64,000 nucleotides of DNA, from assembly GCA_964615305.1 (NCBI GenBank), contig CAZTNA010000002.1:124001-188000 (forward strand). The letters are read 5' to 3'. The stretch comes from Bog-950 sp964615305. GTDB taxonomy: Bacteria > Bacteroidota > Bacteroidia > Chitinophagales > LD1. This document shows positions 8,845 through 16,092 of this stretch, one piece after another. The position numbers were made by a program, and so were the translations under genes. The notes under the pieces were generated by a model that was not told where the DNA came from, searched no databases, and worked only from the letters and a program-made list of their open reading frames with translations. The stretch's first letter is position 1; each line of letters starts with the position of its first letter.

Positions 8845-8858
8845 ATAAAACAAAAAAT

Positions 8859-9335
8859 CTAGTTTTTGGGAGAAAGCATACTTGGCGTTTCCATGGGTAC
8901 TGATTTCTCAGGTTCTGCTTTTACCACCACACCTTTAATATTTATTACACGACTAGGTGAATCGCTGTTACTTGTAATGGTAATAGCTTTGCTGAAATTA
9001 CCTACACGACCTTGTGTGTTATATGTTACCAGAATAGAGGATTCTTTACCGGGCAGCACGGGTTCCTTAGGCCAACTGGGTGTAGTGCAGCCGCAACTTG
9101 CTTTTACCTGCGACAATACTAAAGGTTCTTTTCCTGTGTTTTTGAATTTAAAGTCGTGGGTAACCTGAGGGCCTTCCGGTATTTCGCCAAAGTCATACAA
9201 TTCTTCTGTAAATGAAATCTTAGGTGCGTTAGGATTAATGATGACAGCGCCACCTGACTCTTTTTTGTCAGCAGTTTGCGCATGTACGTTAAATGCAATA
9301 AATGCCGCTAATAAGACTGAAAAAATACTTTTCAT
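8859..9335 (-). CDS. Exported DUF1573 protein
   Basis: A 158-residue protein with a signal peptide (MKSIFSVLLAAFIAFNVHAQ) and one DUF1573 domain at about 38-140. The domain hallmark is present: FxFKNTGKEPLVLSQVKASCGCTTP followed by PGKESSILVTYNT, an immunoglobulin-like (ASPM/SPD-2/Hydin) fold with a conserved CGCT turn. Such proteins are abundant in Bacteroidota envelopes but have no assigned function. The tail is rich in Pro, Glu and Ser. It is a single gene with a -7 box just upstream at 9356-9363 on the minus strand. Confidence 0.88.
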   Translation of the reverse strand: MKSIFSVLLAAFIAFNVHAQTADKKESGGAVIINPNAPKISFTEELYDFGEIPEGPQVTHDFKFKNTGKEPLVLSQVKASCGCTTPSWPKEPVLPGKESSILVTYNTQGRVGNFSKAITITSNSDSPSRVINIKGVVVKAEPEKSVPMETPSMLSPKN

Positions 9336-9355
9336 AATGTGATTCTATTTTAGTT

Positions 9356-9363
9356 CAAAAGTA
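9356..9363 (-). promoter_or_regulatory. Candidate -7 box for the DUF1573 gene
   Basis: On the minus strand this reads TACTTTTG, matching TAnnTTTG, 20 bases before the ATG at 9335. The -33 element is not clear (a T-rich stretch lies near the right spacing). Confidence 0.4.
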
Positions 9364-9440
9364 ATTTTGTAACACGAAGAAAAAAGGTAGCGGTATTGAA
9401 GTTTACAAATATTAAGAGAGCGGTGTCAACACAGATACTT

Positions 9441-10142
9441 CTATATATCGCCCAGAACAGGTCGAAGCAATACCTCTTCCACTACTGTGTTTTCGGATAG
9501 ATGGGCAATATCCCAAATACTTTGCGCCACATCTTCAGGTTTCATGAATCGTGAAGCCGGTAAACTTGTTCCTTGCCATGAATCAGTAAGTGTAGCGCCC
9601 GTAACCAGTGCAGTTACTTTTACCTGGTACGGTTTCAGTTCTTCACGCAGCGCTTTTGAAAAACCCAGCAGCGCGAATTTCGAAATAGAATACGAGCCAC
9701 CATTCGGATATGCCTTTACACTTGCTACAGAACACATATTAAAAATGTGCCCGCTTTTGTTTTCTAACATTACTGAAATTAGCTGCCGTGTAATATGGTA
9801 AGCGCTGTACAGATTGGTTTCTATTAATTTTTCTAAGGTTCCTTCAGGTTCGTTAATCACCTCACCCGGCAAAAACACTCCTGCATTATTTACTATAATA
9901 TCAATTGACCGAAAGGTGCTTCTCACTGCATCTGCAAAGATTTTTAATTCGGTGCGGTTGGTAACATCGCAGGGTAGTGCCAGTATTTCTGATTTTTGAT
10001 TTTTGATTTTTGATTTCAGTGTGTCAACATCGTCCATATTCCTTGCACAGAAAGCAATGTTCCAACCTTCAGCAGCAAATTTCATCACAATGGCTTTGCC
10101 AATACCTTTCGTACCTCCTGTAACAACAATTGTTTTATTCAT
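9441..10142 (-). CDS. Short-chain dehydrogenase/reductase
   Basis: Classical SDR of about 233 residues from ATG 10142. The nucleotide-binding TGGTKGIGKAI motif is near residue 9, the NNAG motif follows in IIVNNAGVF, and the catalytic Ser, Tyr and Lys are in FNMCSVAS and YSISKFAL. The frame is open 63 bases further upstream to 10205, but SDRs start directly at the Rossmann strand, so ATG 10142 is preferred. A lysine-rich insert KSKIKNQKSEI between helix and strand is encoded by a heptanucleotide repeat. The substrate is unknown. It is divergent from mlaE with about 86 bases between. Confidence 0.88.
   Translation of the reverse strand: MNKTIVVTGGTKGIGKAIVMKFAAEGWNIAFCARNMDDVDTLKSKIKNQKSEILALPCDVTNRTELKIFADAVRSTFRSIDIIVNNAGVFLPGEVINEPEGTLEKLIETNLYSAYHITRQLISVMLENKSGHIFNMCSVASVKAYPNGGSYSISKFALLGFSKALREELKPYQVKVTALVTGATLTDSWQGTSLPASRFMKPEDVAQSIWDIAHLSENTVVEEVLLRPVLGDI
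9991..10016. repeat. Heptanucleotide tandem repeat inside the SDR gene
   Basis: Three perfect copies of GATTTTT followed by GATTT (plus strand), 26 bases in all. On the coding strand it gives AAATC-type repeats encoding KIKNQKS. One-unit slippage would shift the reading frame. Confidence 0.85.
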
Positions 10143-10228
10143 TGTGCTAACATAAAATCTATTCGGCATTACCAAGGTGAGTTGTTTTCGTTTTTCACTA
10201 TTCAAAATATTTCTTTCTTAGCCACGAT

Positions 10229-10972
10229 ATGATGAAATTCTTTGAGGATTTGGGGGGCTATTTGATACTTATGCGTAACTCATTTTCGAAGCCGGAAAAG
10301 GGGCAGATGTACTGGAACGAAACTTTCAGGCAGGCACGAGATATTGGTATTGGTTCGCTCCCTATTATAGCCATTGTATCTACATTTATTGGTGCTGTAA
10401 GCGCGGTACAGTTTGCGTATCAGTTCCGCTCTATTAGTCTAGTACCCATGTGGTGGATTGGTTCTATTGAACGCAAGGGTATGATTCTTGAATTGGCCCC
10501 TACAATTTCTGCGTTATTGTTGGCCGGTAAGGTAGGGTCAAACATTGCATCTGAACTGGGCACCATGCGTATTAGTGAGCAGATAGATGCTTACGAAATT
10601 ATGGGCGTAAACACACCGGCGTACCTAATTGGCCCCAAAATAGCAGCTTCGATATTTGTGGTTCCCATGTTAGTAGTAATAGCTGTGTTTCTGGGAATTT
10701 TAGGTGGATGGGGTGCTGGTTTAATGGGTGGCTTTTATTCTACAACCGAATATTTTAGAGGGGTTACAGATAACTTTGATAGTTATGATGTAACTGTTAT
10801 GATGGTGAAAAGTGTAGCGTTTGGTTTTATTATGGCTTCTATATCTTGCTACAAAGGGTTTACAGTAGAAGGCGGTGCGGTAGAGATAGGAAAAAGCAGC
10901 ACCCAGGCAGTAGTGCTAAGTTCTATTGTTATGATAATCGTAAACTTTTTTGTGGCATTTTTTCTCTTATAA
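10229..10972 (+). CDS. mlaE: MlaE-family ABC transporter permease
   Basis: Inner-membrane permease of the Mla/MCE phospholipid transport system, 247 residues with about five membrane segments. The MlaE/YrbE signature is visible in ELAPTISALLLAGKVGSNIA and SELGTMRISEQIDAYEIMGV, with the following conserved YLIGPK. It overlaps the ATPase frame slightly, and the two genes form a transcription unit. In Proteobacteria the MCE protein MlaD follows directly. Here the MCE protein of the window is 23 kb away at 34693-35670. Symbol follows family homology; the transport direction is not known. Confidence 0.9.
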   Translation: MMKFFEDLGGYLILMRNSFSKPEKGQMYWNETFRQARDIGIGSLPIIAIVSTFIGAVSAVQFAYQFRSISLVPMWWIGSIERKGMILELAPTISALLLAGKVGSNIASELGTMRISEQIDAYEIMGVNTPAYLIGPKIAASIFVVPMLVVIAVFLGILGGWGAGLMGGFYSTTEYFRGVTDNFDSYDVTVMMVKSVAFGFIMASISCYKGFTVEGGAVEIGKSSTQAVVLSSIVMIIVNFFVAFFLL

Positions 10973-10982
10973 ACAAAGCACG

Positions 10983-11741
10983 TTGATTGAAATTCGAAAC
11001 ATAAAAAAGAACTTTGGCACACAACAAGTACTTAAAGGTGTAAGTGCTGAATTTGAAAGCGGCAAGTGCAACCTTATTATTGGTAAATCGGGTTCAGGTA
11101 AAACCGTTACTCTCAAATGTATGGTAGGGTTGTTTCAACCCGATGAAGGCAGCATACTTTATGATGACCGAAACATTACCGAAATGGACTTTCATGAGCG
11201 CAAATCTATACGCAGAGAAATTGGAATGTTGTTTCAGGGTACAGCACTGTTTGATTCAATGACGGTAGAAGAAAATGTTCGATTTCCGCTAGATATGTTT
11301 ACAAACCAGAGTTCAGCAGAAAAAACCGAAAGGGTAAATTTTTGTTTGAGTAGGGTAAACCTTCCAAATACTAATAAGAAATATCCGGGTGAACTTTCAG
11401 GGGGAATGAAAAAGCGGGTAGGCATTGCACGGGCTATAGTCATGAATCCGCGCTATCTGTTTTGTGATGAGCCCAATAGTGGATTAGATCCTAAAACTGC
11501 TATAGTTATTGATCATTTGATTCGCGAAATTACTCAGGAATACAATATGACTACAGTGGTCAACACGCATGATATGAATAGCGTAATGGGCATTGGCGAT
11601 AAAGTGGTGTTTTTGCATGAGGGTTTAAAATACTGGGAGGGAAATAAAGATGAGATTATGCAAATTACAGAAGGAGAACTTTTTGATTTTATATTCGCCA
11701 GCGATTTTTTAAAAAATCTGAGAAGACACGCCAAATATTAA
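10983..11741 (+). CDS. mlaF: MlaF-family ABC transporter ATP-binding protein
   Basis: ATPase partner of MlaE. Counting from TTG 10983 (MIEIRNIKKNFG), Walker A GKSGSGKT is at 34-41, the Q-loop Gln at 85, the ABC signature LSGGM at 138-142, Walker B LFCDEP at 159-164 and the switch His at 196. No ATG or GTG suits the N-terminus. A longer frame also starts with TTG at 10950 inside mlaE, but TTG 10983, ten bases after the mlaE stop, matches where ABC domains begin. The C-terminal tail (FDFIFASDFLKNLRR) is typical of the MlaF branch. Confidence 0.9.
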   Translation: MIEIRNIKKNFGTQQVLKGVSAEFESGKCNLIIGKSGSGKTVTLKCMVGLFQPDEGSILYDDRNITEMDFHERKSIRREIGMLFQGTALFDSMTVEENVRFPLDMFTNQSSAEKTERVNFCLSRVNLPNTNKKYPGELSGGMKKRVGIARAIVMNPRYLFCDEPNSGLDPKTAIVIDHLIREITQEYNMTTVVNTHDMNSVMGIGDKVVFLHEGLKYWEGNKDEIMQITEGELFDFIFASDFLKNLRRHAKY

Positions 11742-11810
11742 CACATTAATAGCGTAAAGAATAGAGAAGTCAAAGGTAATTTCATTAAACTATAAAATAT
11801 AAAATTTGAT

Positions 11811-12695
11811 ATGAGTGTTTTAGTAAACAAAAATTCAAAAATAGTAGTACAAGGGTTTACCGGAAAAGAAGGAAGTTTTCATGCCGAACAAATGATTGCT
11901 TACGGAACCAATGTAATTGGTGGAGTTACTCCAGGCAAAGGAGGGGAAACTCATTTGGGAAAACCTGTCTTTAATACCGTAGCAGATGCCCGTAATGCTA
12001 CAGGATGTGATGTGAGTATCATTTTTGTGCCTCCGGCATTTGCTGCTGATGCAATAATGGAAGCTGCTGATGCAGGTGTTGAACTTGTGGTTTGTATTAC
12101 TGAAGGCATTCCTGTACAGGACATGGTTAAGGCTAAAAATTATCTGAACGGAAAATCCACAAGGTTAGTTGGCCCTAACTGCCCTGGAGTAATTACGCCC
12201 GAAGAAGCCAAAGTTGGTATTATGCCCGGTTTTGTTTTCAAGAAAGGGAAAGTGGGTATTGTTTCAAAAAGCGGAACACTTACTTACGAGGCCGCTGATC
12301 AGGTTGTAAAAGCGGGACTTGGAGTTTCAACAGCCATAGGAATAGGTGGCGACCCAATAATAGGTACCACAACAAAAGATGCTGTGGAACTGTTTATGAA
12401 CGATCCGGATACTTTAGGTATAATAATGATAGGTGAAATTGGCGGATCATTAGAAGCAGAAGCTGCTCGATGGATCAAAGCAAATGGAACTAAACCTGTA
12501 GTGGGATTTATTGCAGGGCAAACCGCCCCAGCCGGCCGCAGAATGGGACATGCCGGTGCTATCATTGGCGGTAAAGACGATACCGCAGCAGCCAAAATGC
12601 AAATCATGCGCGAGTGTGGAATTACTGTTGTTGACTCACCTGCAGCCATTGGCGAAACTATTGCAAAGGTGTTAGGTGCTTCAGTCGCAAAATAG
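11811..12695 (+). CDS. sucD: Succinyl-CoA ligase (ADP-forming) subunit alpha
   Basis: TCA-cycle enzyme subunit binding CoA and carrying the phosphohistidine. The CoA-binding Rossmann segment VVQGFTGKEGSFHAEQM is at 13-29, GPNCPGVI at 121-128, and the phosphorylated His is H247 in GRRMGHAGAIIGG. At 294 residues it is full length. The beta-subunit gene sucC is not adjacent and not in the window. It starts 69 bases after mlaF and is followed by a 155-base intergenic stretch with a hairpin and a promoter for the next gene. Confidence 0.96.
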   Translation: MSVLVNKNSKIVVQGFTGKEGSFHAEQMIAYGTNVIGGVTPGKGGETHLGKPVFNTVADARNATGCDVSIIFVPPAFAADAIMEAADAGVELVVCITEGIPVQDMVKAKNYLNGKSTRLVGPNCPGVITPEEAKVGIMPGFVFKKGKVGIVSKSGTLTYEAADQVVKAGLGVSTAIGIGGDPIIGTTTKDAVELFMNDPDTLGIIMIGEIGGSLEAEAARWIKANGTKPVVGFIAGQTAPAGRRMGHAGAIIGGKDDTAAAKMQIMRECGITVVDSPAAIGETIAKVLGASVAK

Positions 12696-12721
12696 ATTTA
12701 TTGCCGCTTCCAAAATTGTGT

Positions 12722-12770
12722 GTAGGTGCATATTGTTGATTTGATTCATCCTCATACAATCAACACCTAC
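12722..12770. repeat. Interrupted inverted repeat after sucD
   Basis: GTAGGTG (12722-12728) and TTGATT (12736-12741) pair with CACCTAC (12764-12770) and AATCAA (12758-12763). This gives 13 pairs with a seven-base bulge on the left arm and a 16-base loop. No T-tract follows on the plus strand, so it is not a classic terminator; it may stabilise or process the sucD 3' end. Confidence 0.5.
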
Positions 12771-12780
12771 CATAGTCAAG

Positions 12781-12812
12781 TTGCTTTCAAGCTACCGCTG
12801 CTTTTATATTTT
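12781..12812 (+). promoter_or_regulatory. Candidate promoter for the DHS-like/FKBP pair
   Basis: TTG at 12781-12783, a 21-base spacer and TATATTTT at 12805-12812 (one mismatch to TAnnTTTG), then CGCCCGGCTT. The following bases resemble those after the rplS, parE and bioB boxes. The ATG is 38 bases downstream. Confidence 0.45.
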
Positions 12813-12850
12813 CGCCCGGCTTACTTAACAATCACAAATAAGAAATAATA

Positions 12851-13822
12851 ATGGCTACACCTATTCGCGATTTTATTACACATCATTATCGTCATTTTAA
12901 TTCTGCCGCATTAGTAGATGCCGCAAAAGCTTACGAAACACATTTAGCTGAAGGAGGCAAAATGATGATAACGCTTGCAGGAGCCATGAGCACTGCTGAG
13001 CTGGGAATTTCTTTGGCCGAAATGATTCGTCAAGACAAAGTGCAGATTATATCATGCACCGGAGCTAATCTTGAAGAAGACTTAATGAATCTGGTAGCAC
13101 ATTCACATTACAAACGAGTTCCAAACTATCGCGATCTATCTCCAAAGGAAGAATGGGATTTACTCGAAAATGGTTTTAACCGAGTAACCGATACCTGCAT
13201 TCCTGAAGAAGAAGCATTCAGAAGACTGCAAAAACATATTTATGAGTTATGGAAAGACGCTGATACAAAAGGCGAGCGCTACCTTCCACATGAATTTATG
13301 TACAAAATGGTGAATAGCGGAGTGTTGAAACAATACTACGAAATAGACCCTAAGAATAGCTGGATGGTTGCTGCGGCTGAGAAAAACCTCCCCATTATTT
13401 GTCCGGGTTGGGAAGACAGCACAATGGGTAACATTTTTGCCTCATACTGCATAAAGGGCGATATAAAACCAACTACCATGAAAAGTGGCATTGAGTACAT
13501 GACATGGCTAAGTGAATGGTATCGTAAAAATAGCGGAGGAAAAGGTGTAGGATTTTTCCAGATAGGAGGAGGCATAGCAGGAGATTTCCCTATTTGTGTA
13601 GTTCCTATGATGTATCAAGATTTAGGTTGGACTGACGTACCGTTTTGGAGTTACTTCTGCCAAATTTCAGACTCCACCACTTCTTATGGCTCTTATTCAG
13701 GGGCTGTACCAAACGAAAAAATTACCTGGGGCAAATTAGATATTACTACACCTAAGTTTATTGTAGAAAGTGATGCTACTATTGTAGCCCCCCTCATATT
13801 CGCTTACTTGCTTAAATGGTAA
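12851..13822 (+). CDS. Deoxyhypusine synthase-like enzyme (possible homospermidine synthase)
   Basis: A 323-residue NAD-dependent enzyme of the deoxyhypusine synthase family. Seen in sequence: LAGAMSTAELG (43-53), ISCTGANLEEDL (67-78), CPGWEDSTMGN (184-194), FFQIGGGIAGDF (235-246) and ITWGKLD (291-297). K295 in WGK matches the lysine that forms the enzyme-butylamine intermediate in eukaryotic DHS (human K329). Bacteria have no eIF5A, so the family's bacterial members are thought to modify polyamines (for example homospermidine synthesis) or unknown targets. A conserved lysine suggests real aminobutyl transfer. The FKBP gene begins four bases downstream. Product specificity is inference. Confidence 0.88.
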   Translation: MATPIRDFITHHYRHFNSAALVDAAKAYETHLAEGGKMMITLAGAMSTAELGISLAEMIRQDKVQIISCTGANLEEDLMNLVAHSHYKRVPNYRDLSPKEEWDLLENGFNRVTDTCIPEEEAFRRLQKHIYELWKDADTKGERYLPHEFMYKMVNSGVLKQYYEIDPKNSWMVAAAEKNLPIICPGWEDSTMGNIFASYCIKGDIKPTTMKSGIEYMTWLSEWYRKNSGGKGVGFFQIGGGIAGDFPICVVPMMYQDLGWTDVPFWSYFCQISDSTTSYGSYSGAVPNEKITWGKLDITTPKFIVESDATIVAPLIFAYLLKW

Positions 13823-13826
13823 CCCC

Positions 13827-14273
13827 GTGAGCGACTACCAAAAAAAATTAGAAGAAATGCGCTTGCATCATGAGCAAGCTATGTTAGCTGCTGTAGCAGA
13901 GTTCAATGTGTTTGTGCAGAAAAACTACCCTATGGCAATAAGCACAACTAGCGGGTTGCATTATATTATGGAAACAGAAGGTTCAGGAAATTTTCCGCAG
14001 AAACATCAGAATGTATCTGTGCACTACACAGGCATGCTGACCAATGGAACCGTATTTGACTCAAGCTATAAACGCAATCAACCAATTCAATTTCCATTGG
14101 GAATGGGGCGAGTTATCAAAGGTTGGGACGAAGGCATTGCACTACTCAAAGAAGGTGGCAAAGCCAAACTTATTATCCCTTATTTTTTGGCATATGGCGA
14201 ACAAGGCCGCCCACCTGTTATACCAGCAAAAGCAACTCTAATTTTTGACGTAGAATTAGTTAGTGCAAAGTAG
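13827..14273 (+). CDS. FKBP-type peptidyl-prolyl isomerase
   Basis: A 148-residue protein starting at GTG 13827, four bases after the previous stop. An N-terminal helix of about 40 residues (KKLEEMRLHHEQAMLAAVAEFN) precedes one FKBP domain: VSVHYTGMLTNGTVFDSS, PIQFPLGMGRVIKGWDEGIALLKEGGKA and YGEQGRPPVIPAKATLIFDVEL. No signal peptide is present, so it is likely cytoplasmic, unlike many FkpA-type proteins. Tight spacing argues for coexpression with the DHS-like gene. The family catalyses proline isomerisation and can act as a chaperone; the client is unknown. Confidence 0.88.
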   Translation: MSDYQKKLEEMRLHHEQAMLAAVAEFNVFVQKNYPMAISTTSGLHYIMETEGSGNFPQKHQNVSVHYTGMLTNGTVFDSSYKRNQPIQFPLGMGRVIKGWDEGIALLKEGGKAKLIIPYFLAYGEQGRPPVIPAKATLIFDVELVSAK

Positions 14274-14329
14274 GAGAGTAGCTATTCTACAGTTTTTATT
14301 TTTCTTTCACTTATTGATAATAATTAGTA

Positions 14330-16087
14330 ATGATAATACTTGGATTTAACTGTTATGGTCACGACTCGTCTGCCAGTTTAGTTATTGATGGAAAGATAGT
14401 ATTTGCTGTAGAAGAAGAGCGTTTAAATAGAAAGAAACACTACGGAGGAATACCACAACAAGCTATTCAGGCTTGCTTTGATTATGCAAAAATTGATTTG
14501 GCTGATGTTGACCATGTAACTTTCTTTTGGAAACCTTCCATATCCTATTCAAAAATTCCTGTGTTTTTGTTTAAGTTTTGGGATAAGGTTCCTTATCTGT
14601 TACGCGAACAACAGAGCTTTACCGTAGAAGAAAATTTAGGCATGTTGAATTACTTAAAAGACATGAACAAGTTGCCTAAAACTCTTAAACAGTTGTTTCC
14701 TACAAAGCGTCCAACAAAGTTTCAGTTTCATCAAATAGAACATCACCTATGTCATGCAGCAAGTGCATTTTTCCCTTCTCCTTTTAAGGAGAGTGCCATA
14801 TTAACAATAGATGGTGCGGGTGAGTGGACAACTTCCATGACTGCTTACGGAAATGAGAACAAGATTTCGAAAATCAATGAAGTTGTAACTCCGCATTCGT
14901 TAGGGGCGTTTTATCAAGCTGTTTCAAGACACTTGGGGTTTAAACTCATTGAGGGGCCAGGAAAACTAATGGGTTTGGCTTCGTATGGCAAGCACGATAG
15001 TGAAGAGTATATCAAAATGAAACCCATAGTAAAACTTACCGAGACAGGTGGATTTGAAATTGACATGAGCTACTTCAGTTACCATTATACGCGAAAGACT
15101 GGAGTTACCAAGAAATTTACTGATTTGTTTGGCCCATCGAAGATAGAAGGAAGAGATTGGACGGAGAAAGAGTTAAACGTAGCTGCAGCAGCACAGCATA
15201 TTGTTGAAGACGTAATACTGCACATGGCACGCAAACTCCGCGATAAAACGAAATGTGAAAATTTATGTATTGCAGGGGGGGTAGGGCTCAATAGTGTTAC
15301 TAATGGCCTTATAGCTAAGCATGGTATTTTCAAAAATATCTTTATTCAACCCGCAGCCGGTGATTCGGGAACATCTTTGGGAAGTGCACTCATGTATTAT
15401 CATCAAACTCTTGATAGGCCGCGTAATTTTGTGATGGATACAGCTTTCTTGGGCAATGGCTATACAGATACAGATTATGAAAAAGCTTTGAGTCAATTTG
15501 ATTTGCCGTTTAAGAAAACGATAACAGACTATACGAAGTTTGCCGCTAAAAAATTAGCAGAAGGAAAGATATTAGGATGGTTTCAGGGCAAAATGGAGTT
15601 TGGACCTCGGGCTCTTGGTAATAGAAGTATTATAGGTTCACCTTTGGTGAAAGATATGAAGGAAGTGTTGAACGCCCGGGTAAAGTTTCGTGAACCTTTC
15701 CGTCCGTTTGCCGCCATTGTTTTAGAGGAAGATTGTGGAAAATATTTCGATTGCGATTACCCTAACCCGTACATGTTGTTAGTGTATAATGTCTTACCCG
15801 AATACCTGGGGAAATTGCCCGCTATAACACACGTTGATAAATCGGTACGAATTCAAACTGTAAACGAAACTGAAAATCCTCAAATGCATGAACTATTGAA
15901 AGCATTTAAAGCAGAAACCGGATATTCTGTATTGGTGAATACTTCGTACAATATTAAAGGAGAACCTATTGTTTGTTCTCCTTATGATGCCGTGCGTAGT
16001 TTTAGCTTGGCAGATATTGACTATCTGGTAATGGGCAGCTATGTTGTAGCTAAGAAAGGCGATGAAGCAAGTCTGTCAGAATTGTAA
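14330..16087 (+). CDS. Carbamoyltransferase, NodU/CmcH family
   Basis: A 585-residue enzyme transferring a carbamoyl group from carbamoyl phosphate to a hydroxyl. The N-terminal Kae1-like domain shows NCYGHDSSASLV (7-18), EEERLNRKKH, EHHLCHAASAF (H138, H142) and DGAGEW (161-166), then IAGGVGLNS (314-322). The C-terminal YrdC-like part has GWFQGKMEFGPRALG (416-430). It is a single gene without a recognisable antibiotic, Nod-factor or sugar cluster next to it, so the acceptor is unknown; a surface sugar or small secondary metabolite is plausible. It ends five bases from the convergent gene. A run of seven G (from about 15275) encodes the AGGVG motif. Confidence 0.9.
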   Translation: MIILGFNCYGHDSSASLVIDGKIVFAVEEERLNRKKHYGGIPQQAIQACFDYAKIDLADVDHVTFFWKPSISYSKIPVFLFKFWDKVPYLLREQQSFTVEENLGMLNYLKDMNKLPKTLKQLFPTKRPTKFQFHQIEHHLCHAASAFFPSPFKESAILTIDGAGEWTTSMTAYGNENKISKINEVVTPHSLGAFYQAVSRHLGFKLIEGPGKLMGLASYGKHDSEEYIKMKPIVKLTETGGFEIDMSYFSYHYTRKTGVTKKFTDLFGPSKIEGRDWTEKELNVAAAAQHIVEDVILHMARKLRDKTKCENLCIAGGVGLNSVTNGLIAKHGIFKNIFIQPAAGDSGTSLGSALMYYHQTLDRPRNFVMDTAFLGNGYTDTDYEKALSQFDLPFKKTITDYTKFAAKKLAEGKILGWFQGKMEFGPRALGNRSIIGSPLVKDMKEVLNARVKFREPFRPFAAIVLEEDCGKYFDCDYPNPYMLLVYNVLPEYLGKLPAITHVDKSVRIQTVNETENPQMHELLKAFKAETGYSVLVNTSYNIKGEPIVCSPYDAVRSFSLADIDYLVMGSYVVAKKGDEASLSEL

Positions 16088-16092
16088 TACGA

